DNA of 64,000 nt from Lysinibacillus sp. SGAir0095 (GCF_005491425.1 NZ_CP028083.1:3224001-3288000), one strand, 5' to 3'; counted from the stretch's first letter, positions 36,346-47,963 are shown. Notes: generated by a model from the sequence alone, not told the origin. Made by a program: numbers and translations.

Positions 36346-36434
36346 ACTTCTCCGACTTAATGCACCTCCCTAAAGTACCTCATCCATCCTACGAATCTCC
36401 TGGCCCCTCCCACACCCCTCCACAATTTTCGCAA

Positions 36435-36472
36435 ACAAAAAAACCACCCAATCCATCAAGAGGATCGGGTGG
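36435..36472 (-). terminator. eno terminator
   Basis: CCACCCAATCC pairs with GGATCGGGTGG (one mismatch); on the minus strand a run of seven T follows. It closes the glycolytic operon. Confidence 0.9.
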
Positions 36473-36486
36473 CCATAAGCTCACGA

Positions 36487-37791
<1,305 letters not shown>

Positions 37792-37870
37792 TTATAGTTC
37801 AATTTTATTTTAAACTCTTGCAAACATCTGGTTAACTTTGCTTAACGATAAGCCCTGTCAGCAGGTTCCC

Positions 37871-39412
37871 TTACTTTTCCAATGTGTCAAATAATGGTTG
37901 ACCTGTCATATCCTGAGGCTGTTTTACATTTAGTAATTTTAACATAGTCGGCGCAAGATCGGCTAAAATCCCGCCATCTCGTAAAGTAATACCCGTCTTC
38001 GTTACAATAACCGGTACAGGGTTCGTTGTATGGGCTGTCATCGGCTCTCCTGCCAACGTTACGACTTCATCGGAATTCCCATGGTCAGCTGTAATAATGG
38101 CTGCTCCACCTTTAGCAAGGATGGCTTCAACGACTCTACCTAGACATTCGTCCACCGTTTCGATGGCTTTAATCGTTGGTTCCAGCATGCCACTATGACC
38201 AACCATGTCTGGATTGGCAAAGTTTAAGATAATGGCATCGAATTTATCCCCTTCGATTTCTGCAACGAGGGCATCTGTTACTTCATAGGCGCTCATCTCA
38301 GGTTTTAGATCATATGTAGCAACCTTAGGTGAAGCGATTAAAATTCGCTCTTCTCCGGGGAATTTTTGTTCACGTCCACCGCTCATAAAGAAGGTTACAT
38401 GTGGGTATTTCTCAGTTTCAGCAATTCGGAGCTGTGTTAAACCACTTCTTGAAATGACTTCACCGACAGTATTCACTAAATCGATATTTTCAAACGCCAC
38501 ATCTGCATTTACATCCACACTATAATGAGTGAAGGTTACAAATTTTAAGCCAGTTGGATGCTTTTCAGATAGCTTAAAGCCAATAAACTGATCATTCGTA
38601 AAGACTGTTGAAAGCTGGATGGCACGGTCTGGTCGGAAGTTAAAGAAGACAACTGCATCATTTGTATCGATGGTTGCCACAGGCTTCCCTTCTTCTGTAA
38701 TCACAAAAGGAATAACAAACTCATCTGTTACTTCTCTTTCATAGGAAGACTCCACCCCAATTTTGGCAGATGCCGCGGTCTGTCCGATACCGTCAACGAG
38801 CGCGTTATAGGTTAGTTGAACACGTTCCCAACGTTTGTCACGGTCCATTGCATAATAGCGGCCATGAATGGATGCAAACTTGCCGACACCAATATCATCC
38901 ATTTGTTTTTGAGTTTCTTCGATATATCCAACAGCTGTTGTTGGACCTACATCACGACCATCTAAAAAGCCATGTACGTAAACTTCGTCTAACCCATTTG
39001 CCTTGGCTAATTTCAGTAAAGCAAAGAGATGCTCGTAGTGGCTATGAACACCGCCGTCAGATAATAACCCCATTAAATGAAGTTTTGTGTTATTGGCTTT
39101 TGCATGCTCGACAGCAGCTAAGAACTTTTCGTTTTTATGGAATTCGCCATCACGTATGGATTTGTGAATACGCGTTAAACTTTGGTAGACAATTCGGCCG
39201 GCACCAATGTTGAGGTGACCCACTTCCGAGTTCCCCATTTGGCCATCAGGCAGACCCACTGCTTCCCCACTAGCCGTTAATGTTGAGTGGGGGAACTGTG
39301 CCCAGTAACGCTCAAAATAGGGCTTTTTACTTTGTGCTACTGCATTTCCGAAGGTTTCGTCGCGAAAGGCGAAGCCATCTAAAATAATTAATGCTACAGG
39401 TTGTTTAGGCAT
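37871..39412 (-). CDS. gpmI: 2,3-bisphosphoglycerate-independent phosphoglycerate mutase
   Basis: The 513-residue protein matches manganese-dependent GpmI of spore-formers: [14 protein letters not shown] at the start, the phosphoserine site [15 protein letters not shown] near 60, [16 protein letters not shown] near 187 and metal ligands [12 protein letters not shown] and [10 protein letters not shown] near 400-445. ATG 39412 is chosen (GAGGAACGG upstream, usual length); a start ten residues upstream at 39442 is possible. It interconverts 3- and 2-phosphoglycerate in glycolysis; in spore-formers its pH sensitivity allows 3-PGA storage in spores (family knowledge). Confidence 0.97.
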   Translation of the reverse strand: MPKQPVALIILDGFAFRDETFGNAVAQSKKPYFERYWAQFPHSTLTASGEAVGLPDGQMGNSEVGHLNIGAGRIVYQSLTRIHKSIRDGEFHKNEKFLAAVEHAKANNTKLHLMGLLSDGGVHSHYEHLFALLKLAKANGLDEVYVHGFLDGRDVGPTTAVGYIEETQKQMDDIGVGKFASIHGRYYAMDRDKRWERVQLTYNALVDGIGQTAASAKIGVESSYEREVTDEFVIPFVITEEGKPVATIDTNDAVVFFNFRPDRAIQLSTVFTNDQFIGFKLSEKHPTGLKFVTFTHYSVDVNADVAFENIDLVNTVGEVISRSGLTQLRIAETEKYPHVTFFMSGGREQKFPGEERILIASPKVATYDLKPEMSAYEVTDALVAEIEGDKFDAIILNFANPDMVGHSGMLEPTIKAIETVDECLGRVVEAILAKGGAAIITADHGNSDEVVTLAGEPMTAHTTNPVPVIVTKTGITLRDGGILADLAPTMLKLLNVKQPQDMTGQPLFDTLEK

Positions 39413-39493
39413 CCGTTCCTCGCCTCCAATACTTTTATTCACCTCTAGCCCACGAATCTAAAAACTCCGCAAGCCAGGGTGAGACTTACACAA

Positions 39494-40249
39494 TTACTGA
39501 GCTTTTTCTAATAAAGCCAGATAGGAATCCTTGTCTAAACTTGCACCGCCTACAAGTGCACCATCGATATGCTCTTTAGATAGGAGCTCTTCAATATTTT
39601 CAGGTTTTACGCTACCGCCATATTGAATACGAATACTTTCAGCTGTTACTTTTCCGTAAAGTCCTTCGACAACCTCACGAATTTTGCCGCACACAGCATT
39701 CGCATCATCCGCAGTTGCCGTTTTTCCTGTTCCGATTGCCCAGATTGGCTCGTAGGCAATAACCATATGATTTACTTCTTCTGGAGTAAATCCTTCAAGA
39801 GCAGCCGTTACTTGAGAAGAAACCTTTTCTTCCGTTTTGCCTGCTTCACGCTCTTCAAGCGTTTCGCCACAGCAAATAATCGGCACAATCCCATTACTTA
39901 GTGCAGCTCGCACTTTTTTGTTGACCGCTTTATCTGTTTCGTTGAAATATTCACGACGCTCTGAATGTCCTAAAATGACATAGTCCACGTTGATGGAAGC
40001 AAGTTGTGAAGGGCTAATTTCACCAGTAAAGGCGCCTTCATTTTCATAGTGCATATTTTGTGCACCAATGGCTAAATCCGTTTCCACTGCAATATCCACT
40101 AATGTCGGCAGGAAAATGGCTGGAGCACAAATCACTGCATCCACTTTCTCTTCTGATGGGACTTTTTCGCGTACAGCTTCTGCAAATTCTACTGCCTCGT
40201 CAAATGTTTTAAACATTTTCCAGTTTCCAGCGATGATGGGTTTACGCAA
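39494..40249 (-). CDS. tpiA: Triosephosphate isomerase
   Basis: The 251-residue protein has the standard parts: [14 protein letters not shown] (N11 and K13), the catalytic histidine in [11 protein letters not shown] (about 95), the catalytic glutamate in [17 protein letters not shown] (about 167, followed by the flexible loop) and [12 protein letters not shown]. It interconverts dihydroxyacetone phosphate and glyceraldehyde 3-phosphate. It lies 14 bases after pgk. Confidence 0.98.
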   Translation of the reverse strand: MRKPIIAGNWKMFKTFDEAVEFAEAVREKVPSEEKVDAVICAPAIFLPTLVDIAVETDLAIGAQNMHYENEGAFTGEISPSQLASINVDYVILGHSERREYFNETDKAVNKKVRAALSNGIVPIICCGETLEEREAGKTEEKVSSQVTAALEGFTPEEVNHMVIAYEPIWAIGTGKTATADDANAVCGKIREVVEGLYGKVTAESIRIQYGGSVKPENIEELLSKEHIDGALVGGASLDKDSYLALLEKAQ

Positions 40250-40263
40250 TTCAGAATGCCTCC

Positions 40264-41448
40264 TTATTTATCGTTTAGTGCCACAATTCCTGGAAGTGCT
40301 TTTCCTTCCATTAGTTCAAGTGAAGCTCCTCCACCTGTAGAAATGTGGTCCATTTGGTTTGCAACCTCAAATTTCTCAACAGCAGCAGCGGAATCTCCTC
40401 CACCGATAATTGTATACCCGTTTGTTTGAGCCATCGCTTGAGCCACTGTTTTTGTACCGTTCGCAAATTTCTCCATTTCAAACACACCCATTGGTCCATT
40501 CCAGATAATTAGTTTGGAATCTTTAATAATGGATGCATAGTGTTCTGCTGTTTTCGGACCGATATCCAGCCCCATCCACTCTTCTGGAATGGCTTCAATA
40601 TCAACAATTTCCGTTTCAGCGTCCTTTGAAAACTCGTTTGCCACCACAGCATCAATCGGCATATGAAGCTGAACGCCTTTTTCTTTTGCCTTTTCAATAA
40701 AGCTTTTCGCTAATTCAATTTTATCTTCTTCCAACAAGGACTTTCCAATTGAATGACCTTGCGCCTTGATAAAGGTGAAGGATAATCCGCCACCAATGAT
40801 TAAGTGATCTACTTTGTCTAAAAGGTTTTCGATTACACCAATCTTATCTTTCACTTTTGCTCCACCGATAATCGCCGTGAAAGGTCTTTCAGGGTTTGAT
40901 AAAGCCTTCCCTAGTACATCCAATTCTTTTTCCATCAGTAAACCTGAAACCGCTGGAACATATTTTGCGATTCCTTCTGTAGATGCATGTGCGCGATGGG
41001 CTGCACCAAATGCATCATTCACATAAAGATCGGCTAATTTCGCGAAAGATTTCGATAACTCTTCATCGTTTTTCTCTTCACCTTTATGGAATCGAACATT
41101 TTCTAATAAGACGATGTCGCCTTCTTGCATCGCTGCAACCGTATTTTCAACATTTGCCCCAATGGATTCATCTAATTTAGTCACTTGCTTACCAATCAGT
41201 TCAGATAGGTGTTTACCCACTTGCGTTAAACGCATGTCTTCATTGATTTCGCCTTTTGGACGTCCCAAATGAGAAGCAAGGATTACCTTTGCCCCTGATT
41301 CCACTAATTGCTTAATTGTTGGGATTGCGGCACGAATTCGTGTATCATCCGTGATTTCACCGTTTTCCATCGGTACATTAAAATCCACTCGCACAAATAC
41401 TCGTTTCCCTTTTACTTCTGCATCATTCATCGTCTTCTTTAAAAACAT
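40264..41448 (-). CDS. pgk: Phosphoglycerate kinase
   Basis: The 394-residue protein shows [16 protein letters not shown] near 13, [10 protein letters not shown] near 59, GAAHRAHAS near 167, [11 protein letters not shown] near 210 and the nucleotide-binding [14 protein letters not shown] near 350. It makes ATP from 1,3-bisphosphoglycerate. The start at 41448 aligns with the B. subtilis N-terminus. It follows gapA after a terminator, so part of the transcripts of the operon stop before it. Confidence 0.97.
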   Translation of the reverse strand: MFLKKTMNDAEVKGKRVFVRVDFNVPMENGEITDDTRIRAAIPTIKQLVESGAKVILASHLGRPKGEINEDMRLTQVGKHLSELIGKQVTKLDESIGANVENTVAAMQEGDIVLLENVRFHKGEEKNDEELSKSFAKLADLYVNDAFGAAHRAHASTEGIAKYVPAVSGLLMEKELDVLGKALSNPERPFTAIIGGAKVKDKIGVIENLLDKVDHLIIGGGLSFTFIKAQGHSIGKSLLEEDKIELAKSFIEKAKEKGVQLHMPIDAVVANEFSKDAETEIVDIEAIPEEWMGLDIGPKTAEHYASIIKDSKLIIWNGPMGVFEMEKFANGTKTVAQAMAQTNGYTIIGGGDSAAAVEKFEVANQMDHISTGGGASLELMEGKALPGIVALNDK

Positions 41449-41647
41449 TGAAGAAAACCCTCCTTCAAATCGTGATTCGATTCACTTTTTTGTCAACTTG
41501 GTGTTATTTTCACTTGAATTCAGTAAGAAGAAAGCGTCTCCTTTACATTCTTACTTTCAATCTGAACTCGACTTTTCGCGAATTTGCTAAAATCGAGACC
41601 CTTTATTTGTGGATTCCACAATAAGCTTAATATTTGGCTAACTGCCG

Positions 41648-41681
41648 AAAAAAAAGCGATGGGTAGTTTTATCCATCGCTT
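41648..41681 (-). terminator. Terminator between gapA and pgk
   Basis: AAGCGATGG pairs with CCATCGCTT, followed on the minus strand by eight T. It implies that cggR-gapA messages often end here and that pgk and later genes depend on read-through or a further promoter in the 41449-41640 space. Confidence 0.85.
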
Positions 41682-41827
41682 CCTTTACCCTCCATTATTA
41701 TAAATGGTAACATTTATAAAGGCTATACTTTTCACTTACTTCAAGCTAATTATGTCATAACAAATGACCATAATGTGTTACTTATATAGAAAAAGTATGT
41801 CACATTAAGTTTTCAAGCTTTCAATTC

Positions 41828-42826
41828 CTATTGTTGTGTAATATATCTAGCTAAATCCATTAAACGGTTAGAGTAGCCTACTTCGTTATCATACCAAGCA
41901 AGTACTTTCACCATATTATTATCTAATACCATTGTTGATAGACCATCCACTGTTGAAGAGTGTGGGTTTCCGTTATAGTCGATTGAAACTAACGGTAATT
42001 CATTGTAATCAAGAATGCCTTTTAACTCTCCACTTGCCGCTTCTTTTAGGACATTATTTACATCCTCGACAGTCACAGTAGTACCTAACTCTACAACGAG
42101 GTCAACACATGATACGTTCGGTGTTGGAACACGCATGGAGAAGCCGTCTAATTTCCCTTTTAACTGTGGAAGTACTTTTGAAACCGCCACTGCAGCACCT
42201 GTAGTTGTTGGAATCATTGATACAGCACCTGCACGCGCACGTCTTGGGTCACTGTGCGGGAAGTCCAGGATGCGTTGATCATTTGTATAGGAGTGAATTG
42301 TCGTCATTAATCCACGTTTAATACCAAATTTCTCATCCAGCACTTTTGCCACTGGCGATAAACAGTTTGTTGTACATGAAGCATTTGAAATGACATTTTC
42401 GGATGCCTGGTATTGTGTATGGTTTACACCCATTACATAAGTTGGCATTTCACCTTGTGCAGGGGCAGAAAGGATTGCTTTTTTCGCTCCAGCTTGAACA
42501 TGTTTTGATACTTCTTCCATTGAACGGAATCGACCTGTAGATTCGATTGCTACATCAATATCAAGTTCGCCCCATGGTAGGTTAGCTGGATCTTTTTCAG
42601 AGAATACTTGAACTCGTACACCATCAACGATAAATGCATTGTCTTCAGATTGTACGTCTGCATCGTAAACCCCATGAACAGAATCATATTTTAAAAGGTG
42701 AGCAAGCTGATGAGCATCAGAAAGGTCATTCACCGCTACCACTTCAAATTCACTGTTTTTAATTGCCTCACGAAAAACTAATCTTCCAATACGTCCAAAT
42801 CCGTTAATTGCAATTTTGATTGCCAT
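41828..42826 (-). CDS. gapA: Glyceraldehyde-3-phosphate dehydrogenase (glycolytic)
   Basis: The 332-residue protein has the NAD-binding INGFGRIGRLVFREA at the start, the catalytic ASCTTNC (cysteine about 152), the histidine in TIHSYTNDQ (about 178) and WYDNEVGYSNRLMDL near the C-terminus. GGAGG lies eight bases before ATG 42826. It follows cggR, the glycolytic repressor gene, so it is the GapA type rather than the gluconeogenic GapB. Confidence 0.97.
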   Translation of the reverse strand: MAIKIAINGFGRIGRLVFREAIKNSEFEVVAVNDLSDAHQLAHLLKYDSVHGVYDADVQSEDNAFIVDGVRVQVFSEKDPANLPWGELDIDVAIESTGRFRSMEEVSKHVQAGAKKAILSAPAQGEMPTYVMGVNHTQYQASENVISNASCTTNCLSPVAKVLDEKFGIKRGLMTTIHSYTNDQRILDFPHSDPRRARAGAVSMIPTTTGAAVAVSKVLPQLKGKLDGFSMRVPTPNVSCVDLVVELGTTVTVEDVNNVLKEAASGELKGILDYNELPLVSIDYNGNPHSSTVDGLSTMVLDNNMVKVLAWYDNEVGYSNRLMDLARYITQQ

Positions 42827-42952
42827 ATCAATTTCCTCCAAAATAAATAATGTTTTCTATATAAATAACTTTTTATAGGCATGGCGATAACAGTTTTGCC
42901 TATTAAAAATTTTATTAACCATAAAATAATGACTCTTTTTTGTAACAAGAAA

Positions 42953-43984
42953 TTATTGATCCAAAATGGCATTTGCAGCCGCTTCATCCGTAATAAGAAC
43001 TGTTTGCTTTGCCGCATCATTCTTAAAATAAGCTTGAATGGCTTTTGCCTTGAGTGTCCCACCCGCTACAGCAATTATGTGGGGACTTTGTTTCACCTGT
43101 TCGAGCTGAATACCGATTGTATTGATTCGGTATATTATTTCGCCTAATTCGTTAAAATAATAACCAAATGCCTCTCCTACTGCCTTTTTCTCATCCAGCT
43201 TATTCATAATGGCATCACTTGAATTTCGACGGTATGCCATTTCCTTAGCACTGCCGATTCCATGGATGACAATATCAATATCGTCATAAAAATCGAGAAC
43301 TTCTTTGACAATCGGTTCTTGAATCATTGTGGCAAAAGCTGTTTCGCTCAGGTTTTCCGGCAAATACAATGTACGGAATTCCGCTCCACATTTTAGGGCA
43401 AATTGCGAAACGAGCGTATTTGCTTGTTGATTCATTTCATTGCCAAGGCTTCCGCGTGCAGCGACAAAAGTAAGCGTACTAAGCGATTTTGTAGGAGACA
43501 AAAAGTTTGTTAATGCCGCTACCGTACTGCCGCCTGTAATTGCAACTGTTTGGTCTTTCTTGGCAATACTTGTTAGATAGTCACTGGCTTCTTTTCCTAT
43601 AAGCTGTTGGCTACCGTTATCATCATTCACATTCCCGGGCACTATTATTACTTTTTTAATGCCTAAAATTTGTTCCAGCCTTTTTTCCTTCGAACTAAGT
43701 CCTGAAACTTCCTGAAAAGTTTCTTTTAGTTCTTCAAGTATTTCATACCCTTTACTCGTACAAACCATACCTTTTTGTGTCGTTTCAATGAGTTTTTGGT
43801 TGTTTAGAACGGTTATTTCATTGCGAACTGTTCGTTCAGAGATATTCAATGTATCTAAAATCATCCTTCGACCAATTGGCCCTGCGACCGCAATCGTTTG
43901 CAAGATTCGATATCGCAGCTCAATGATAGACGATAGTTCAGGTACTAGAAGTTGAACTGCTCCTTGAGGGTTCCTATTATACAA
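42953..43984 (-). CDS. cggR: Central glycolytic genes regulator CggR
   Basis: The 343-residue protein is a SorC/DeoR-type repressor. It has a winged helix near residues 25-70 (VAGPIGRRMILDTLNISERT), and a sugar-binding domain with AITGGSTVAALTNFLSP, VARGSLGNEMNQQANT and HGIGSAKEMAYRRNS near 245. It represses the gapA operon and is released by fructose 1,6-bisphosphate. The start is uncertain: TTG 43984 has AGGTG upstream, TTG 43999 extends it by five residues. GGGACA repeats upstream are the likely operator. Confidence 0.95.
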   Translation of the reverse strand: MYNRNPQGAVQLLVPELSSIIELRYRILQTIAVAGPIGRRMILDTLNISERTVRNEITVLNNQKLIETTQKGMVCTSKGYEILEELKETFQEVSGLSSKEKRLEQILGIKKVIIVPGNVNDDNGSQQLIGKEASDYLTSIAKKDQTVAITGGSTVAALTNFLSPTKSLSTLTFVAARGSLGNEMNQQANTLVSQFALKCGAEFRTLYLPENLSETAFATMIQEPIVKEVLDFYDDIDIVIHGIGSAKEMAYRRNSSDAIMNKLDEKKAVGEAFGYYFNELGEIIYRINTIGIQLEQVKQSPHIIAVAGGTLKAKAIQAYFKNDAAKQTVLITDEAAANAILDQ

Positions 43985-44018
43985 GAAATACACCTGCAAC
44001 TTTCAGTGGAGTTATTTT

Positions 44019-44043
44019 TGTCCCGTTAAGTACTTTCTGTCCC
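44019..44043 (-). promoter_or_regulatory. Candidate CggR operator
   Basis: GGGACA occurs twice on the minus strand (44024-44019 and 44043-44038), 19 bases apart, just upstream of cggR. CggR operators in Bacillus are built from such CGGGACN6TGTC-like direct repeats. Confidence 0.55.
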
Positions 44044-44134
44044 ACTTAGATTAAAAAAATATTCTACTCTTAGAGTATACATTTTTTTCTGATTTTCTAC
44101 AAATATTTTAATTATTTTTTTGAAGCACCCCACA

Positions 44135-44383
44135 TTATGCCTGGAGCGCTTCATAAAGTGTTACATAATCTAGATTTCCGTATTGAATGATTTCCCCTTT
44201 TACTTCAACGACTGGAATCATTAACATATATTTTTCATGTAATGCTTCGTTTTCTTCTATATTAATGATATCAATTTCGAATTGAACATCGCTGTGAAGA
44301 AGTTTTAAAGTCAACAACCCTTCTTCACATAATGGACAACCCGGTCTTGTGTAAAAATTCACCTTCACATCAAATACCCCCAC
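44135..44383 (-). CDS. Glutaredoxin family protein
   Basis: The 82-residue protein has a thioredoxin-fold redox motif CPLC (about residues 15-18) in VNFYTRPGCPLCEEGLLTLK, and the cis-proline loop IPVVEV near 54. It is a small glutaredoxin-like thiol exchanger, also called DUF836 family. Start GTG 44383 with AAGGAAG upstream. It is transcribed towards cggR's upstream region, separately from the operon. Substrate unknown. Confidence 0.8.
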   Translation of the reverse strand: MGVFDVKVNFYTRPGCPLCEEGLLTLKLLHSDVQFEIDIINIEENEALHEKYMLMIPVVEVKGEIIQYGNLDYVTLYEALQA

Positions 44384-44493
44384 ACTAAATTCTTCCTTTT
44401 TAGAATCGCAAAATTTACCCGAATAATCAACTTGTAACTACACAAACTATATTCGTACGTTTTTGTACACTAAAATCTGGGAGGAATACAATT

Positions 44494-45114
44494 ATGGACA
44501 ATCAATTCATGAATGAATCTCAAACGACTCAAGGGAATATGCCTCTTTCTATGAATCACGGTGCACATGAAGTTTTGGACGTTCATGAGGTTCTAAGTGC
44601 AGCAATCGGTGGAATGAATACGTTTATCTTCTTCCGTCCTCATGTACAAGACCAAGAACTTCTTAATATTTTGGACAGACAATATGCGTTTATGTTAGAC
44701 GAGTATAATATTACGGCTGAGTGTTTCAAAACAGGACAAGATCCTAGCCACCCAACACGTTCTTACAAGATGCAAATGGGTAATGACACGAACTATGGTT
44801 TAACTCCTAGCCAACCAAAGAAACCAATGACATCAGCGAATGAAATCAATGACGGCATTATTTCAGGCTTCCTTTTAAGCTGCCATAAATCAACTGCAAC
44901 TGGCAAAACAACTGCGGCTCTTGAATCAACAAACCCAGTAGTGCGTCGTGTATTGCAGGATTCCATTCAAAACTGCATTGAAATGGCCTATGAATTATCA
45001 CTTTACCAAAACAAAAAAGGTCAATATCAAGTTCCACAGCTTTCCCCGGCTGACATGCAAACAATGTTAAATATGTATGGTCAAGCAGATAAAGCAAAAG
45101 ATATGCCTAACTAA
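44494..45114 (+). CDS. Spore coat protein, CotF family
   Basis: The 206-residue protein matches the ferritin-like CotF family: DVHEVLSAAIGGMNTFIFFR near 29 and QDQELLNILDRQYAFMLDEY near 54, then LLSCHKSTATGKTTAALEST and a long helix ending in a MYGQADKAKD tail. Such proteins are structural components of the spore coat, which supports an endospore-forming host. GGAGGA precedes the ATG. Its terminator is interrupted at the T-run by an ISL3 element. A sporulation sigma-K promoter would be expected but was not identified. Confidence 0.85.
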   Translation: MDNQFMNESQTTQGNMPLSMNHGAHEVLDVHEVLSAAIGGMNTFIFFRPHVQDQELLNILDRQYAFMLDEYNITAECFKTGQDPSHPTRSYKMQMGNDTNYGLTPSQPKKPMTSANEINDGIISGFLLSCHKSTATGKTTAALESTNPVVRRVLQDSIQNCIEMAYELSLYQNKKGQYQVPQLSPADMQTMLNMYGQADKAKDMPN

Positions 45115-45128
45115 TTAAAAAATTAAAG

Positions 45129-45165
45129 AATCCATTTGATGCTTGACTACATCAAATGGATTTTT
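45129..45165 (+). terminator. cotF-like gene terminator
   Basis: AATCCATTTGATG pairs with CATCAAATGGATT over an eight-base loop, followed by TTT. The T-run continues into the target duplication of the inserted element. Confidence 0.85.
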
Positions 45166-46539
45166 GGTTCTATGTCAAATGTTGGGGTGATGTGTTTTTG
45201 CACGTCACCCTATTAACCTAAATGAACACCGAATTCTTTATATAAATCATTCAATAAAATCTTTGCTTTAAAATGCTTAAAGCTCCTAAAACCATAAGCA
45301 TTACGTTTCATTACCTTCGATTTATTATTAATTCCTTCTAAAAAACCATTTGAATAGCCAAAACTAAAACTATTTAAGATCTCTACTTGCCAATTCTTAA
45401 AGGTTTGAATGGCTTTTATAAATGCTGGGATATTTGCTTCTTCTACCTTACGGTAATAAGCTTCTAATCTATTCTTCACTTCTGCAATATCATTCGTCGT
45501 TTTTGCCCAATCAAACCATTTACAATAGGCTTCTTTTAGTTCATATGCTTGCTTTAATTCCTTTGACATTCCCGTGTAGCGATTTAAATACCATCGATTC
45601 TTTTCCGTTAACTTATCAAAGCGTTTATATAAGACATGACGCATTTTTTTGCACTTTTTTCGATCGTATGGATGCCAATCCTTCTGCACTTTACGACGCA
45701 CCTCGTCTAGAGCCCAATAAATATAGCGACAATAATGGAATCGATCGGCAATAATGATAGGACGATTTAACGCTTTTTTAACAGCTGCTTTAAAGCTTGG
45801 ATTCATATCCATTACGACGACTTCTACAGCTGATCCATATGTCATTAGATAATCCTTAATCGTTTCTTTTCTACGATTCGGTAAAATATCAATTGGTTCG
45901 TGCGTTTCAGCGTTGGCAATGATTAGTTGATAGGTCCCCGCATCTGTATCTCCTTTATATTCATCGATCGCAATACATTTTGGTAAATGGACCCCTTCAT
46001 TTAGCTGCTCCTTTACCACCTTTTTAAAGCGACGAATTACCGTCGAACTGGATGTTCCAAGGACTTCTGCTGCTTCTTTAAATGTCTTTGCCTTTACTGA
46101 ACGGATTCCAACAACTTGGTTCCATTCTTTTGAGTAACGTTGATACTTATCCACGAAAGGGGATTTTTCCGAGAAGCGTTTTCCGCACTCACATACATAA
46201 CGTCGGCGTTTATAGAAAAGGATGGTTAATCGTTCAAACCACTTTAAATGTTTAATTTTTTGAATTCGATAATCATGTATTTTAGAGGTCATTTTTTTAC
46301 ACTCAGGACACTGATGTTCTTTCTTCGGAATTGAAACGTAAAGTGCGATACGCTCCCCGATTTCTTCAATCTTATGAACAGTTACACCTTTTAATCCTGG
46401 GATATTTCTGTTAAAATTCATAATGCACGTATCACCTTTCATTGCTTGTTTCTCGACAATTCAAGTATATCGAAATCGGTGATTACGTGCTTTTTTTTAT
46501 TTCAAATTGTAGTAAAACCCCAACAAATATTATAGAACC
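45166..46539 (-). mobile_element. ISL3 family insertion sequence with intact ends
   Basis: The element is 1374 bases long. The left end starts GGTTCTATGTCAAATGTTGG and the right end, read inwards, starts GGTTCTATAATATTTGTTGG; both continue as GGT. An 8-base target duplication GGATTTTT is at 45158-45165 and 46540-46547. It holds one transposase gene. The intact ends and exact duplication indicate a recent, possibly active insertion. Confidence 0.92.
45213..46421 (-). CDS. ISL3 family transposase
   Basis: The 402-residue protein is an ISL3-type DDE transposase. It has an N-terminal zinc-finger (CPECKK ... CECGKRFSEKSPF), a helix-turn-helix (TFKEAAEVLGTSSSTVIRRF), and the catalytic part: IAIDEYKG with D near 160, VVVMDMNPSFKAAV and a later E region with a terminal GYSNGFLEGINNKSKVMKRN. 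ATG 46421 has AAGGTGAT upstream. It is complete. Confidence 0.95.
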   Translation of the reverse strand: MNFNRNIPGLKGVTVHKIEEIGERIALYVSIPKKEHQCPECKKMTSKIHDYRIQKIKHLKWFERLTILFYKRRRYVCECGKRFSEKSPFVDKYQRYSKEWNQVVGIRSVKAKTFKEAAEVLGTSSSTVIRRFKKVVKEQLNEGVHLPKCIAIDEYKGDTDAGTYQLIIANAETHEPIDILPNRRKETIKDYLMTYGSAVEVVVMDMNPSFKAAVKKALNRPIIIADRFHYCRYIYWALDEVRRKVQKDWHPYDRKKCKKMRHVLYKRFDKLTEKNRWYLNRYTGMSKELKQAYELKEAYCKWFDWAKTTNDIAEVKNRLEAYYRKVEEANIPAFIKAIQTFKNWQVEILNSFSFGYSNGFLEGINNKSKVMKRNAYGFRSFKHFKAKILLNDLYKEFGVHLG

Positions 46540-46567
46540 GGATTTTTTAATTGGAAATAAAAAACAA

Positions 46568-46606
46568 CCCGAAAAGTTTCGTTAAAAACTTCTCGGGCCG
46601 TTTTTT
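46568..46606. terminator. Terminator-like hairpin upstream of tRNA-Arg
   Basis: CCCGAAAAGTTT pairs with AAACTTCTCGGG (one mismatch), with a T-run on the plus side and GTTGTTTTTT on the minus side. It can end the leftward tRNA transcript and also any read-through. Confidence 0.7.
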
Positions 46607-46838
46607 TCTTTATGGTTTCAAACCTCAAACTAAAACACTTGATCGTAACTTATAAAAAAATTATATGAAAAGATTGGTAATAATAGTTTAAAGAGAATGA
46701 ATTGGGGATAAAATGAATTGGTACAGTAATTGCATTTTATCCCGTTATCTTTCATTCCCTCTGGATTCTATTAGGCTGCTAAGCTAATAGAGTCCATGGA
46801 AGGTCTACCTTATTAAAATCATAGTTGAAGCAGTAAAA
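46607..46838. other. Intergenic region
   Basis: No gene or strong repeat is seen in this stretch between the terminator and tRNA-Arg. Confidence 0.3.
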
Positions 46839-46913
46839 TGGCGCCCTCGGAGGGAATCGAACCCCCAGCGGAAGAACCGGAATCTTCTGTGTTATCCATT
46901 ACACCACGAGGAC
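46839..46913 (-). tRNA. tRNA-Arg (anticodon CCG)
   Basis: A 75-base cloverleaf: acceptor GTCCTCG pairs with CGAGGGC, anticodon stem GAAGA/TCTTC with loop TTCCGGT (anticodon CCG), T-loop GGTTCGATTCC, discriminator G and encoded CCA. It reads CGG arginine codons. Confidence 0.95.
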
Positions 46914-47326
46914 ATCTTATCATAGAAAACTTACTCGTAACGCTTTTGAAAATAGAAATTGTTCTTCATTTACATAACTGATAATGCTTTAGGTCATAAC
47001 GCCAATTGTAAAATACGACTTTTCTATTATACAAATGTATACAGCGTAATTCAACTATTAAATTGAAGTTAAATTTGATATTATTGTGACTTTTTTACAG
47101 CAATGCATCATTCCGCTTCTGGTAGTCATTTTCCATTACACTTTTTACTTCTTATTTTAATATTGGTTCATAGAATAATAGCGGATACAACCTGCAACAT
47201 TTTAGTAAAGGATAGTGTTTTATATTTGACCTTCCTTGACTATTCTGTGTATGATATGTGTACAGCTAAAAGGTAATTCTTTTAGCACTGAGTCAACGAA
47301 TAAATCTTTTTAAGGAGGATTTACAA
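46914..47326. other. Intergenic region upstream of clpP
   Basis: About 400 bases. The last 100 hold the clpP promoter and CtsR box; the rest shows no gene. Confidence 0.4.
47225..47255 (+). promoter_or_regulatory. clpP promoter with CtsR operator
   Basis: TTTGACC TTC CTTGACT (47225-47241) matches the CtsR heptad repeat (GGTCAAA N3 GGTCAAA, reverse orientation) with two differences. TTGACC (47226-47231), an 18-base spacer and TATGAT (47250-47255) form a sigma-A promoter that the repressor would cover. Confidence 0.8.
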
Positions 47327-47917
47327 ATGAATTTAATTCCTACAGTTATTGAACAAACAAATCGTGGAGAGCGTGCTTATGACATTTACTCTCGTCTTTT
47401 AAAAGACCGCATCATCTTACTAGGTAGCGCTATCGATGATAATGTTGCGAACTCAATTGTTGCCCAATTATTATTCTTAGCAGCAGAAGATCCAGAGAAA
47501 GATATTTCTTTATACATTAACTCTCCTGGTGGATCGATTACAGCTGGTATGGCGATTTACGATACTATGCAATATATTAAACCACAAGTATCAACAATTT
47601 GTATCGGTATGGCTGCTTCAATGGGTGCCTTTTTACTTGCTGCTGGTGAACCAGGCAAACGCTTCGCTTTACCAAATGCTGAAGTCATGATTCACCAACC
47701 ACTTGGTGGCGCTCAAGGTCAAGCAACCGAGATTGAAATTGCTGCAAAACGCATTCTATTCTTACGCGATAAATTAAACCAAATCTTATCTGATCGTACA
47801 GGTCAACCATTAGAACGCATTTCTAAAGACACTGATCGTGATAACTTCATGACTGCTGAAAATGCAAAAGAATACGGTTTAATTGACCAAATTATTTCTC
47901 GTGTAGAAGATAAATAA
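47327..47917 (+). CDS. clpP: ATP-dependent Clp protease proteolytic subunit
   Basis: The 196-residue protein is Clp[16 protein letters not shown] at the start, the catalytic serine in [16 protein letters not shown] (S about 97), histidine in [15 protein letters not shown] (about 122) and the aspartate in KDTDRDNFM (about 171). It degrades proteins delivered by ClpX, ClpC and ClpE, including tmRNA-tagged ones. AAGGAGG precedes the ATG. CtsR control points to heat-shock induction. It is a single-gene unit followed by a terminator. Confidence 0.98.
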   Translation: MNLIPTVIEQTNRGERAYDIYSRLLKDRIILLGSAIDDNVANSIVAQLLFLAAEDPEKDISLYINSPGGSITAGMAIYDTMQYIKPQVSTICIGMAASMGAFLLAAGEPGKRFALPNAEVMIHQPLGGAQGQATEIEIAAKRILFLRDKLNQILSDRTGQPLERISKDTDRDNFMTAENAKEYGLIDQIISRVEDK

Positions 47918-47926
47918 TAAATGACT

Positions 47927-47963
47927 AAAGTGAAGAGGATTCATATCCTTTTCACTTTTTTTT
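47927..47963 (+). terminator. clpP terminator
   Basis: AAAGTGAAGAGGAT pairs with ATCCTTTTCACTTT (one G-T pair) over a TCAT loop, followed by a T-run. Confidence 0.9.

Noticed and set aside
46839-46913. tRNA-Arg as a second integration site
   Set aside because: The tRNA is complete with CCA, and neither side carries an integrase; the nearby IS has its own target duplication.
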